Positions 8,837 through 16,289 of a stretch of DNA of 39,935 bases are shown piece by piece. The position numbers were made by a program, and so were the translations under genes. A model generated the notes under the pieces. The model had not been told where the DNA came from. It saw nothing but the letters and a program-made list of their open reading frames with translations, and did not search any database. This stretch comes from Bacillus sp. P14.5 (GTDB taxonomy: Bacteria; Bacillota; Bacilli; Bacillales; Bacillaceae_B). Position 1 is the stretch's first letter; the number at the start of each line of letters is the position of its first letter. The DNA lies in the NCBI RefSeq assembly GCF_003316765.1, contig NZ_NIJF01000028.1, positions 1 through 39,935 of the forward strand. The letters are read 5' to 3'.

Positions 8837-8954
8837 CTACAGTTAATTTTTTTTAAAAAAAGAGGACACATTCAACACCCAAACTGGCCGTGAAAAATGG
8901 CTTCTACGACTAAAGTTGTACATAACTTAAGGTTAATTAAGGAGGTATATATCT

Positions 8955-9002
8955 TTGAATTTCAATAAACTTAAAATAATAAGATTTCAGGAGGCAGATT
9001 AA
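8955..9002 (+). CDS. Possible 15-codon leader peptide
   Basis: AAGGAGG ends 9 bases before a TTG that opens a 15-codon frame; its TAA overlaps the next ATG (TAATG), and the second ribosome site AGGAGG lies inside it. This could be a coupled leader, or merely a chance frame. Only the two well-placed ribosome sites support it. Confidence 0.3.
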   Translation: MNFNKLKIIRFQEAD

Positions 9003-9826
9003 TGGAAAAGTATATTTGTACTACTTGCGGAGTTCAATTTTCCGAAAGTAATAGCGAACCTAAACATTGTCCTATATGTGAGGAAGAAAGACAGTATGTA
9101 AACCCGGATGGGCAAGAATGGACTACTCATAACCATTTGATTACTAGTGGGAAGTATAAAAACATCATTACAAAGGAAGAAGAAGGGCTGTATAGTATAA
9201 CCACTTCCCCAAAATTGGGAATTGGACAGACCGCTTATTTAGTAGTAGATAATGGCTCTAATATCCTTTGGGATTGTATAACCTTCCTCGATGATGAAAC
9301 CATTCAGTTCATAAACTCTATAGGTGGAATCGATGCAATAGCCCTTTCTCATCCACATTATTATTCAAGACAGGTTGACTGGGCCAGAACATTCAATGCA
9401 CCAATTTACATACACCAGGATGATCAAGAATGGATAATGGAGCCCAGTGAACTCATACACTTTTGGGACGGTGAAGAAAAAGAGTTAAGTAAAGGATTGA
9501 AATTACATCGTTTAGGAGGTCATTTTAAAGGCGGGGCAGTACTTCATTGGAGAGAAGGAAATCAAGGCAGAGGCATTCTTCTAACCGGAGATATAATTCA
9601 GGTTGTAGCAGATACTAACTGGGTAAGTTTTATGTACAGCTATCCAAACTTAATTCCACTGCCGGCAAGTAAGGTAAAAGACATAGCAAATAAGGTGAGT
9701 GCGTTACCATTTAATAAGTTATATAACGCTTTTCATAAAGTGGTAAAAGAGGATGCAGATAAAGCTGTTCAAAGATCGGCCATTCGTTACATAAGAGCAC
9801 TCGATGGTCAGTTATTCACTACATAA
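9002..9826 (+). CDS. Metallo-beta-lactamase-fold protein with N-terminal zinc ribbon
   Basis: A 274-residue protein. Residues 6-26 form a four-cysteine zinc ribbon or rubredoxin-like knuckle (Cys6, Cys9, Cys23, Cys26). The rest is a metallo-beta-lactamase fold: TAYLVVD then LWDC, the metal motif region SHPHYYS, a later HFKGGAVLHW histidine and LLTGD. The usual HxHxDH is reduced to HPHYYS, so one of the two metal sites is probably absent or altered. Function unknown; a redox or hydrolase role is possible. The ATG at 9002 has AGGAGG 7 bases upstream. The gene overlaps the convergent phosphotransferase gene by 15 bases at the 3' end. Confidence 0.82.
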   Translation: MEKYICTTCGVQFSESNSEPKHCPICEEERQYVNPDGQEWTTHNHLITSGKYKNIITKEEEGLYSITTSPKLGIGQTAYLVVDNGSNILWDCITFLDDETIQFINSIGGIDAIALSHPHYYSRQVDWARTFNAPIYIHQDDQEWIMEPSELIHFWDGEEKELSKGLKLHRLGGHFKGGAVLHWREGNQGRGILLTGDIIQVVADTNWVSFMYSYPNLIPLPASKVKDIANKVSALPFNKLYNAFHKVVKEDADKAVQRSAIRYIRALDGQLFTT

Positions 9827-10657
9827 TAGTGATTTCTTCCGATTAGGGCTTTTCTTCAATAAGGAGATCAGCCTCTTCTTTCTGAGGTAACGAGGCAGAA
9901 GAGCTGCTGCCTGTTCAGCAAGCACCCCTTTACCCCACTCACCTCCATGTTCGCGAATGAATTTCATATCATTTTGATAATGTTCAAGATGCCCTTCATT
10001 TATCATCTTTTGAAAAGCAGTATCACCTTCATCCGCTTTTCTATTAATCGTCATACATAACCCTTCTAATCTTCTCAAAACCATTTCTAAATAATCTTCA
10101 TCTCTACTGATCCCATAAGATTCAAAAAGCAAATGAACCCGTTGTTTTATGCGAGGAGCATGCTCTTTTGCATAGTGAATTTCTTCACCCTCTTCAGAAA
10201 GGTAAAATCGACTTAAAGGGATGCAAGTATAGAGAGTATACGCTATATCCCAAATTCTTGGACCAGGTCCTGCAACATCAAAATCAATAATACCGACCGG
10301 CCGTTTATGATTAAAAATTATATTGTATCTGGCGAAGTCGTTATGACATATGACCTCGAAATCACCTGGGGTATTATCCAGCGGTGTCCAATCATCTGTT
10401 AAAGGGAAGTCGCTAACAGCATCATGGTAAAGACGGAGCATCTTTGCAATACCTTTTAAAGCCTCATCAGACCACATGTATTTTTTTAAAGGATCATTAC
10501 CAGCTTCTCCTTCAATAAATGATAAGATCTCTCTGCCATTTTCATCAATTCCTAAAAACTTTGGTGCATAGCCGAAGCCCTTGCTCTCTAAATGTATTAA
10601 GAGCTTATGAATCTTGTGGCTGTCCTGACGTAACTCACGTCTGACAGTATCTCCCAC
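9812..10657 (-). CDS. Aminoglycoside phosphotransferase-family protein, body of a split gene
   Basis: 281 codons of an APH/choline-kinase-fold phosphotransferase. The catalytic loop is HNDFARYN near residue 123, followed by the metal-binding IDFD. GTG 10657 is not the native start: the frame runs upstream and encodes GNVSNVYR. At 10690 it meets a 9-bp target duplication and a 460-bp inverted-repeat element. The true start, with a perfect ribosome site, lies beyond the element at 11186. Deleting element plus one duplication gives a continuous protein of about 301 residues beginning MLDNENEKRLTGGNVSNVYR. The AGGAGGG near 10680 precedes an ATG in the wrong frame, so this body is probably poorly translated or silent. 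Confidence 0.85.
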   Translation of the reverse strand: MGDTVRRELRQDSHKIHKLLIHLESKGFGYAPKFLGIDENGREILSFIEGEAGNDPLKKYMWSDEALKGIAKMLRLYHDAVSDFPLTDDWTPLDNTPGDFEVICHNDFARYNIIFNHKRPVGIIDFDVAGPGPRIWDIAYTLYTCIPLSRFYLSEEGEEIHYAKEHAPRIKQRVHLLFESYGISRDEDYLEMVLRRLEGLCMTINRKADEGDTAFQKMINEGHLEHYQNDMKFIREHGGEWGKGVLAEQAAALLPRYLRKKRLISLLKKSPNRKKSLLCSE

Positions 10658-10681
10658 CCTATAAACGTTGGAGACATTCCC

Positions 10682-10690
10682 TCCTGTCAG
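10682..10690. repeat. Target-site duplication, left copy
   Basis: TCCTGTCAG, identical to 11151-11159, directly next to the left inverted repeat of the element at 10691-11150. Confidence 0.88.
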
Positions 10691-10775
10691 TAACGGGTTC
10701 TATTTTGAAGTACAAACTTCTAATTATCCAAAGAATTGGTTGAGTTATTCACACCTTAAAACAATGTCTATTGAT

Positions 10776-10897
10776 TTCCACTCCAGGTGCGTGACTCCGC
10801 GGGGCGTGCGGTGAGCCTCCTCGGCTTCGCCTGTGGGGTCTCACCTGTCACGCTAGTCCCGCAGGAGGTCACGCACCTTCCGTTCCAATCAAATCAT
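10776..10897. repeat. GC-rich hairpin repeat, copy 1 (inside the element)
   Basis: About 120 bp with internal complementarity (CTCCGCGGGGC, CCTCCTCGGCTTCGCC, CCCGCAGGAG), roughly 85 percent identical by eye to 13148-13275. Much more GC-rich than its surroundings. Repeats of this type appear familiar from Bacillaceae intergenic DNA. Confidence 0.8.
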
Positions 10898-11065
10898 TGC
10901 TGACTTTCTATAAATACTCTCCTTTATATTAATATTGGGAATGAAAGTGCATAGGAAATTGTGCCACAAATCTTGAAGAACAAAAAGTTCTGTCATTTGC
11001 TATTTGAGTTACGTTTAGTATTACCAAATAAACAGATTAACCAGCAAGAATAGCGTTAAACTAAC

Positions 11066-11108
11066 AAAAAAGGAGTGTCAACATCGATGCGATTTGGCAC
11101 TCCTTTTG
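11066..11108. terminator. Terminator-like stem inside the element
   Basis: GGAGTGTCAA and TTTGGCACTCC pair around an 11-base loop, with A-rich and T-rich flanks. It could stop read-through into the split phosphotransferase gene or be part of the element's structure. Confidence 0.55.
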
Positions 11109-11150
11109 ATTTGTAATTCTTGATTATGTACTCGAAAACAGAACCCGTTA

Positions 11151-11159
11151 TCCTGTCAG
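11151..11159. repeat. Target-site duplication, right copy
   Basis: TCCTGTCAG, identical to 10682-10690. Read on the minus strand it is CTGACAGGA, codons Leu-Thr-Gly of the interrupted gene. Confidence 0.88.
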
Positions 11160-11186
11160 CCTTTTTTCGTTTTCGTTGTCTAACAT
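11151..11186 (-). pseudogene. Detached 5' end of the phosphotransferase gene
   Basis: On the minus strand AAGGAGG, 8 bases, then ATG at 11186 open a frame encoding MLDNENEKRLTG, ending exactly at the element boundary. Joined to 10681 and downward it continues GNVSNVYRVGDTVRRELR without a frame change. The 12 codons are too few to be recognised alone; the join and the target duplication are the evidence. The natural promoter of the gene therefore now lies on the far side of the element. Confidence 0.85.
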
Positions 11187-11423
11187 TAATGTCTCCTCCT
11201 TGAACACCCCTTATATCCAATAACTTCAACAATAAAGGCGTTAATCCTTCTTGGATCAGCTTCTTAAGTAGGTTCCAACTTCTAAACAGCAGACCAAATC
11301 ACAACCAAAATCGCATTATTTCATTCTATAAATTTAAACAAAAAAGCTTAGGGGAAAACTCCTCTAAGTCTTTTCGTTAAACTATTTTTTCCATTAAAGC
11401 CTCCTATAACGGAAGATGCCTTT

Positions 11424-11714
11424 CTATGTATTGATATATTTATCATGGTAGTAATTTTCATTAGCTCCCCAAGAGTAAATACCAAATAAAATTCCACCTA
11501 GCATAAAGCTCACTAGACTAATAATGAGTGTTACCATCCAATCCCCACTAAAGTATTCCGAAAAGTTTAACTTATACTCATAAGCTTGTCCAAGAAGAAA
11601 AAATAGCACTCCAGTTGATATTCCCCAACCAAAAATTCCATAGTAAAGAATATAATGCTTTTTCCCTTTTTCTCTAACTTTTTTCCATTTTGTAATCCTA
11701 CTTCTCTTGCTCAT
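11424..11714 (-). CDS. Small hypothetical membrane protein (2 TM)
   Basis: 96 residues: a basic N-terminus (MSKRSRITKWKKVREKGKK), a hydrophobic segment near 22-43 and a second near 60-82, then a polar tail. GAGAGGTG precedes the ATG. I do not recognise a family. It is followed upstream by further tiny membrane proteins on the same strand (11861-12346), which may belong together. Confidence 0.7.
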   Translation of the reverse strand: MSKRSRITKWKKVREKGKKHYILYYGIFGWGISTGVLFFLLGQAYEYKLNFSEYFSGDWMVTLIISLVSFMLGGILFGIYSWGANENYYHDKYINT

Positions 11715-11860
11715 TTAAGACACCTCTCTTTAAAAGCAAAATTATGTACTCTATATTCAAATATTCTATTCTATAGCGGAACTACCAACTCTTGATAGCG
11801 TATTTAAATGGAGGAGGCTATGACTGCTTATTCAACAAACATACACCCGTTCGATTTAAT

Positions 11861-12034
11861 TTATCTTTTTTCCTTTAACTTGTAATTTTGCTTTTCATTA
11901 AACCATAAAGTTCCTGCTGCGACCATCCCCATTAAGAAGATTCTTATTAGTTCTTGATCTATGGAGTAATCAACAATTGCCATAAGAAGCATACAAACTA
12001 TTACACTTAAAATAATTCTTATTATTACTTTCAC
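11861..12034 (-). CDS. Tiny hypothetical membrane protein
   Basis: A GTG-started frame of 57 codons: hydrophobic segment VIIRIILSVIVCMLLMAIV, then a second near residues 30-44, and a basic tail ending KLKEKR. The ribosome site (AAAGG) is distant, so the start is uncertain. The amino acid pattern, two membrane helices with a charged end, looks like a real small protein. Function unknown. Confidence 0.45.
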   Translation of the reverse strand: MKVIIRIILSVIVCMLLMAIVDYSIDQELIRIFLMGMVAAGTLWFNEKQNYKLKEKR

Positions 12035-12077
12035 TAATAATCATACCTTTCTTGAAGGAACACACCGGTTAGCTGAA

Positions 12078-12204
12078 TTACTTTTCGTTATGCAAAGTAT
12101 TACTCTTATTTTTCAACTTTTTATATAGTACAACAAGGGAAAGAACTAAAAGACTAATTACGCCAATTAAAAAGACTAAAACTCTCTAAATCGTTACTTG
12201 CCAT
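12078..12204 (-). pseudogene. Tiny membrane protein, apparently frameshifted
   Basis: ATG 12204 overlaps the stop of the preceding small gene and begins MASNDLES. After about seven codons the frame runs to a stop, but the frame one base over encodes a clean helix VLVFLIGVISLLVLSLVVLY and a basic tail ending NEK at 12078. A single-base deletion in GAGAG would give a 41-residue single-span protein. It could instead be decayed or a chance reading. Confidence 0.35.
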
Positions 12205-12346
12205 CACCTTGATCCTCGTCAACGTTCTTACCCCATTCGAAGCCAGCCTTACCCATATAAAAAAGAACCGCTGCGGAAGATAGAATTCCTAGCAATGTTA
12301 ATGTAAGTCCATCATAAACCTCCCCGACTTGAATACTCCAACGCAC
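12194..12346 (-). CDS. Tiny hypothetical membrane protein
   Basis: A GTG-started frame of 50 codons. The hydrophobic segment LTLTLLGILSSAAVLFYMG is followed by an acidic, Gly-rich tail ending GDGK. There is no good ribosome site for the GTG; a strong GGGGAGG lies just before two ATGs in another frame, so the 5' end is doubtful and may contain an indel. Its stop overlaps the next small frame. Family not recognised. Confidence 0.42.
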   Translation of the reverse strand: MRWSIQVGEVYDGLTLTLLGILSSAAVLFYMGKAGFEWGKNVDEDQGDGK

Positions 12347-12430
12347 TTCTATTAATCAATTTCTTCTTTTATTTACTACCGACCTAATGGATATGGCCTT
12401 TCTGTTGTTCCGGAAACGCCTCCATTCAGT

Positions 12431-12970
12431 TTAATAAAGGTATCCTAATAGATCTATATTGCCATCATCCCACTTTATATTACCCACTTCTTTAATCATG
12501 AGTTCATTTATTCTTTCATTTCCAATTCCATGAGTGGTTTGATTTTCATCGTCTATTTGCAGCCATTTACACTGATTATTTACCGACTTAAAACCTGCAT
12601 TGGAGTACAATTTTTTGTTATCTGCGAACAAGAGTAGAAAATCAACTGATTTCCCTGCACAGAAATCTTCTATCTTCTTGAGTAATAATGTCCCTATTCC
12701 CTGTGACCGATTTGCTTTAGATACACATAAGTCTATAACACCAAGAACCCTTATAGGTGTTCCGTTTAAATTCATCACTCTGTAATCCAAACCAACTTGA
12801 CCCACAAGTTGGTTATGATCATCCATTACTACGAACCGAAAGTGAGGGACCTGTTTATAATAAATTCTCTCCTGTGGATAGCCACCTGAAAAACACTCTA
12901 TTAAAAGGTTTTGCAGCTTACTTCTTAACTCATCATTTATATCATGGTCAAAAACTTGCTCGATTTTCAA
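12431..12970 (-). CDS. GNAT-family N-acetyltransferase
   Basis: A 179-residue GNAT-fold protein. The acetyl-CoA pyrophosphate-binding loop is NRSQGIGTLLLKKIE at about 92-106, preceded by the GVIDLCV strand. The C-terminal FADNKKLYSNAGF strand-helix is typical of the fold. It should transfer an acyl group from CoA to an amine; the substrate is unknown. The start is TTG 12970 with AGGGGG 8 bases upstream. Confidence 0.88.
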   Translation of the reverse strand: MKIEQVFDHDINDELRSKLQNLLIECFSGGYPQERIYYKQVPHFRFVVMDDHNQLVGQVGLDYRVMNLNGTPIRVLGVIDLCVSKANRSQGIGTLLLKKIEDFCAGKSVDFLLLFADNKKLYSNAGFKSVNNQCKWLQIDDENQTTHGIGNERINELMIKEVGNIKWDDGNIDLLGYLY

Positions 12971-13147
12971 TTTAGTTTCCCCCTAAGATGTATTCGACAA
13001 TTAAAATTCTTAATTACCTTATTTTCCCTTAACTGTGCTGGCATAGTCAACCACCCACCCCTTTTGAAGATGGAAGAGGATCCAACGGAAATAATCCAAA
13101 GGTATCTTTTCATTAGGCTGTTGGTCGCAAAAATTGTGGCAGTTTAA

Positions 13148-13275
13148 AAGGAATAGATTTCCGCTCCAGGCGCGCGACTCCGCGGGGCGGGCGCTGAGCC
13201 TCCTCGGCTTTGCCTGCGGGATCTCACCTGTCCCGCTAATCCCGCAGGAGATCGCACGCCTTCCGCTCCAATCTT
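13148..13275. repeat. GC-rich hairpin repeat, copy 2
   Basis: Close relative of 10776-10897, sharing CGCGGGGCG, GAGCCTCCTCGGCTT, CTCACCTGTC and CCCGCAGGAG. Here it is not within a recognisable inverted-repeat element. It is the main content of the 590-base gap 12971-13565, in which I see no gene. Confidence 0.8.
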
Positions 13276-13501
13276 TTTACGTAAAAGGGAGAGGAGGGGA
13301 AAAAACATTAAAAAGCACAATCTCTAGGACAAGAGCCTTTCATTGAAAGTTTTTTCATTTTCAACTTCTCACACAACTTGTAAAGTACTCTCCTCGGCAA
13401 AGGTTTCAACTATCAAACCCCTCGATTAAAAGACGTTCCTCCCACTTTAAGCATATTAATGTAACAGAACTAATTGATCTAATTTTGAACTTGGTCAACA
13501 A

Positions 13502-13532
13502 TAAAAAAAAGCAACGCAGCATTGCGTCGCTC
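13502..13532 (-). terminator. Terminator of the Rrf2 gene
   Basis: On the minus strand GCGACGCA and TGCGTTGC pair around a 4-base loop and are followed by a run of eight T. Confidence 0.85.
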
Positions 13533-13565
13533 ATTCTTGTAGATCTATTATTATTTGAAAAATTT

Positions 13566-13979
13566 CTATGACTTCATCAAATCCCTAATCGTCTTCTGCT
13601 CCAACCCGCTCACTACCCAGCTTTCCATTTCATCGCGCAGTTCACCCATGGATTCACGCGTACAGGGAGCAAAGCATTCTTTGCTTTCTACATCAAAGAA
13701 TCCTTTAGGAAAGGTTTCCGATCTCATGGCTTCATACACGTCAGACAGCTTGATATCTTCAGGGTTTTTCACAAGATAATAGCCGCCGTCCCGGCCTTCC
13801 TTCGCCTGAATCAGCTCTTCTTTTACCAGATGCCTTAAGATTTTTCGTAAAAAGACTGATTTGGAATTAAGCTTTTCTGCCAACTGGCCGCTTGGGCAGA
13901 GTCCTTCATTGCTGGCCATGACCACCAGGGCCTGAATCGCCATGCCAAACCACTTTACACTCGTTACATTTTCGCTCAT
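13566..13979 (-). CDS. Rrf2-family transcriptional regulator
   Basis: 137 residues with an N-terminal winged helix (about 8-70): the recognition helix region is SKSVFLRKILRHLV, and the wing is GRDGGYYLVKNPEDI. Cysteines occur at GLCPSG in the helix region and as CFAPC near residue 105, a position where Rrf2 proteins such as NsrR and IscR bind iron-sulfur clusters or sense thiol stress. Only two cysteines sit in that cluster, so thiol switching is as likely as an Fe-S cluster. Its target is not evident; it follows bacF on the same strand after 99 bases. Confidence 0.87.
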   Translation of the reverse strand: MSENVTSVKWFGMAIQALVVMASNEGLCPSGQLAEKLNSKSVFLRKILRHLVKEELIQAKEGRDGGYYLVKNPEDIKLSDVYEAMRSETFPKGFFDVESKECFAPCTRESMGELRDEMESWVVSGLEQKTIRDLMKS

Positions 13980-14078
13980 TGTGTCACCTCATCTCCCTTT
14001 ATTTTGAGACATTCTCCATAAAAAGTCAAAAAGGTTTGGGAATGTGAGAGGTGATTTTCTGAAGAAATCAGGGCTTTG

Positions 14079-14807
14079 CTATTGCAGCTTCACACTTTTA
14101 CCTACCTTCGCCTTTTCCGACACCTGCAAATCATTTCCGTATTCAACCAGCTCAATTTCACAACCCGGCCCAATCTCTACGTTATTCCCGCGGACCACTT
14201 TTGCCTTGGTGTATTCAAGATTGATAGAGTCGCCTTCGATGAGCTCTGCCTGCAGCTCTTTGCTCCAGGTTTTGATGAATTTGTCCAGGTTCAGAATGGA
14301 TGGTCCGGATCTTTTCACCGTGATGGTTTCTCCGCCGATTTCTTTCACCTTTGACTTTCCATGCAGTTCGATAGCAACGCGGTCGCTGTTAAGCAGACCT
14401 CCTATGGTAAAGGCACCCTTGAGGTCGGCGGATTCTACTTCACAGTCGCCTTTCACTTTTATCATGCCTTCAAGGAGTATGTGGTCTCCCTTCAGTGATT
14501 GATCGACTTTCGCCTGTCCCTTGATTTCCATGTCCCTGAAAGCTGCATGGCCGCTCACGTCTGCATTTCCTTGCACTTCGATTTTGTCTGAAGTAAGGTC
14601 TCCCTGTATATTCATGCTTCCTCTGATGAGCGTGTGCTCCGAGGTGATGTTTCCATATACTTTGGCAGAGCCATTGCATTCCAGGCTTTCACATTGGACA
14701 TCGCCGGTAATTTTGCCGCTTCCGTTGATTTCAACCTTTGAAAACGAGCCGCCACCCGTCTCGCCGCTCCCTGACAATATCAGAGCTTCTTTCACTTCTT
14801 GATTCAT
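14079..14807 (-). CDS. bacF: Bactofilin, BacF (YhbF)-like
   Basis: About 242 residues of Gly-rich, periodic beta-strands typical of bactofilins (polymer-forming cytoskeletal family). Short repeats run from KVEINGSGKITGDVQCESLE onward, with VEIGPGCEIELVEYG near the C-terminus. The ATG at 14807 is used because GAGGGGGAT precedes it; a longer frame to 14957 has no ribosome site and overlaps the previous gene. It follows bacE by 16 bases. In B. subtilis, BacE and BacF assemble at the membrane and are needed for motility. The two paralogs here share the end motif and probably co-polymerise. Confidence 0.9.
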   Translation of the reverse strand: MNQEVKEALILSGSGETGGGSFSKVEINGSGKITGDVQCESLECNGSAKVYGNITSEHTLIRGSMNIQGDLTSDKIEVQGNADVSGHAAFRDMEIKGQAKVDQSLKGDHILLEGMIKVKGDCEVESADLKGAFTIGGLLNSDRVAIELHGKSKVKEIGGETITVKRSGPSILNLDKFIKTWSKELQAELIEGDSINLEYTKAKVVRGNNVEIGPGCEIELVEYGNDLQVSEKAKVGKSVKLQ

Positions 14808-14823
14808 AAAAAATCCCCCTCTA

Positions 14824-15471
14824 TTAAATCTTTTTAGCATTGGAAATGGTTTTATGCCTATTGGTGAACGTCGATCGATATTCCACCTTCTCGATTTCGC
14901 ATCCCGGTCCGATTTCGACGTTGCTGCCTCTGACCATTTTGGCTGTGGTATTCTCAAGATAGATGCTGTCGCCTTCGATGACCTCTGCCTGAAGGGTTTG
15001 AGACCGGCTGAAGAAGCTTCTGCTTTTCACCTTAATCGTCTCTCCGCCAATTTCGACTGCCTTGCTTGGCGCTCCATGCAGGTTGATGATCAGCTCTCCG
15101 ACATTCAACAGGCCATTAATATTAACGCCGCCTTTTACGTGAAGCTTTTCCAGCTCCGCATTTCCTGAGCTATTCAGAAACCCTCTCACAGTACCCGTAT
15201 TTGCCTTTATAAAGCTTCCGACATTCAGCTCACCGATGATGTTCAATTCATTGCTGCTTAGTTCTTCATCGATGGTCAGTTTTCCTGTCACCTTCAATTG
15301 GTTGATCGCAGCCTTTCCCTTTACATGGCCTTCACCCGTCACCTTCGTTTCTACAGCACGGATATCCCCGGAAACCTTCCCCTGGCCGGTAACTTTCACC
15401 TTCTCATAATCACCGCCCGGATAGGTGCCCTCTCCGATCACCTTCAACCGTTTCGTTCTCTCTCCACTCAT
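14824..15471 (-). CDS. bacE: Bactofilin, BacE (YhbE)-like
   Basis: 215 residues, almost entirely short beta-strand repeats (TGQGKVSGDI, TGEGHVKGKA, TGKLTIDEEL), as in the right-handed beta-helix core of bactofilins. The C-terminal VEIGPGCEIEKVEY motif is shared with the next gene. Its ATG follows the yhbD stop codon without a gap, so the three genes yhbD, bacE and bacF form an operon in the same order as in B. subtilis. Expected to form membrane-associated filaments. Confidence 0.9.
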   Translation of the reverse strand: MSGERTKRLKVIGEGTYPGGDYEKVKVTGQGKVSGDIRAVETKVTGEGHVKGKAAINQLKVTGKLTIDEELSSNELNIIGELNVGSFIKANTGTVRGFLNSSGNAELEKLHVKGGVNINGLLNVGELIINLHGAPSKAVEIGGETIKVKSRSFFSRSQTLQAEVIEGDSIYLENTTAKMVRGSNVEIGPGCEIEKVEYRSTFTNRHKTISNAKKI

Positions 15472-16107
15472 TTAAAACCCTCCCGCTGTCAGCTTTTTCA
15501 TCAGCTGTTCCGTTTCAGAATCAATGGATAATGAGACAGCTATTTTCGTCTTCTCATCCACATAAAAGTCATTGATATTCGTCAGAAGCAACACTGTTAC
15601 AACACCCATTTTCCTTAAGACCACCAACGAAGCCTGCTTATCCTCCAGCTTGGAAAAATGAGCATCCAACGTCTGCAGAATCTGTTTTCCTTCCTCCCAG
15701 CCTACTTCCCCTGACTCCAAGGCCCTGTCTAAAAGATACAAGTACAAGCCGGTTTGAAAAGTAATACTATCCAGTGGACCGAATTGCTCTTCAAAAATAG
15801 AAACCGTATTGGACGAAACAATGTTACCTTTGATGAAATCTTGCTTTGTGATTTGGATGTCCTTCGTCTTAGGCGTCAGCGCACCCGCCAATTCATCCAG
15901 TGACAGATGGTCCTTCAGTTCCTTAATCCTGCCGATTCTTTCGAGTATCTGCTCTTTCGGAAAAAAGGTTTCCTGCCCTGTAAACGTTGACTTTCTAATG
16001 AACCAATCCTCAGGAATCAGCTTCTTCCTCTTCCAGCGATAAAGCTGGCCGTACGTAATATCCGTCTGCTCCAGCAGATCCTTCTTGGAAATCAAGTCTT
16101 TATCCAT
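15472..16107 (-). CDS. yhbD: YhbD-like regulator (DUF4004) with MerR-type HTH
   Basis: About 211 residues. The N-terminal helix-turn-helix, LEQTDITYGQLYRWKRKKLI, resembles the MerR recognition helix. A conserved STFTGQETFFP segment follows, and the rest is helical with no known sensor motif. The ATG at 16107 has AAGGAG 8 bases upstream; a GTG three codons earlier is too close. It is first in the operon with the bactofilin genes. A perfect inverted repeat upstream (16128-16151) is probably its operator. A regulatory role is inferred from the HTH. Confidence 0.88.
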   Translation of the reverse strand: MDKDLISKKDLLEQTDITYGQLYRWKRKKLIPEDWFIRKSTFTGQETFFPKEQILERIGRIKELKDHLSLDELAGALTPKTKDIQITKQDFIKGNIVSSNTVSIFEEQFGPLDSITFQTGLYLYLLDRALESGEVGWEEGKQILQTLDAHFSKLEDKQASLVVLRKMGVVTVLLLTNINDFYVDEKTKIAVSLSIDSETEQLMKKLTAGGF

Positions 16108-16127
16108 GTTCTTCACTCCTTGATATT

Positions 16128-16151
16128 AACGTAACATAACACTGTTACGTT
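16128..16151. promoter_or_regulatory. Operator-like inverted repeat upstream of yhbD
   Basis: AACGTAAC at 16128-16135 and GTTACGTT at 16144-16151 are a perfect 8-bp palindrome with an 8-base spacer, 20 bases upstream of the yhbD start. MerR-type regulators bind similar dyads within their promoters. Confidence 0.6.
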
Positions 16152-16185
16152 GTAAAGGTGAAACAATGTCCTCCCTTGTTTCTCT

Positions 16186-16228
16186 GGTGACAGTCACCAC
16201 CCGGAATTTGTTGGATTTTGTCGATGGA
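16186..16228. repeat. Dispersed repeat R1, copy 1
   Basis: The palindrome GGTGACAGTCACC followed by ACCCGG and a TTTTGTCGA tail. Near-identical copies are at 18197 and 25136. All are intergenic, close to gene ends. Confidence 0.75.
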
Positions 16229-16242
16229 GTGCAGTGCAGGCT

Positions 16243-16287
16243 GGAAAAAAACTCCCTGAACCAACGAGGTCCTGGGAGATTTTTTGT
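16243..16287 (-). terminator. Terminator of the M3 peptidase gene
   Basis: AAAACTCCC and GGGAGATTTTTT lie on the two sides of a 17-base loop; A- and T-runs on both flanks could make it work in either direction. Confidence 0.7.
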
Positions 16288-16289
16288 TC

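Larger units (their letters stand above)
10691..11150. mobile_element. MITE-like 460-bp element inserted in the phosphotransferase gene
   Basis: The ends are inverted copies: TAACGGGTTCTATTTTGAAG from the left matches TAACGGGTTCTGTTTTCGAG read inward from the right, and the match continues through GTACA, 21 of 24 positions. Identical 9-bp direct repeats (TCCTGTCAG) flank it. No transposase frame exists inside, so it is a non-autonomous element that needed a transposase supplied elsewhere. It contains a GC-rich hairpin repeat (10776-10897) and a terminator-like stem (11066-11108). The transposase family is unclear. Confidence 0.88.

Noticed and set aside
10657..10690. A plain frameshift at the phosphotransferase start
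   Set aside because: At first the ATG near 10678 looked one indel out of frame. The 9-bp duplication and inverted repeats explain the break better, and the joined frame is perfect.
12944..13346. ORFs in the gap upstream of the GNAT gene
   Set aside because: They read through the GC-rich hairpin repeat and have no ribosome sites or recognisable protein features.
14079..14957. Long version of bacF (292 residues)
   Set aside because: The first 50 codons overlap bacE in another frame and have no ribosome site; ATG 14807 has one.
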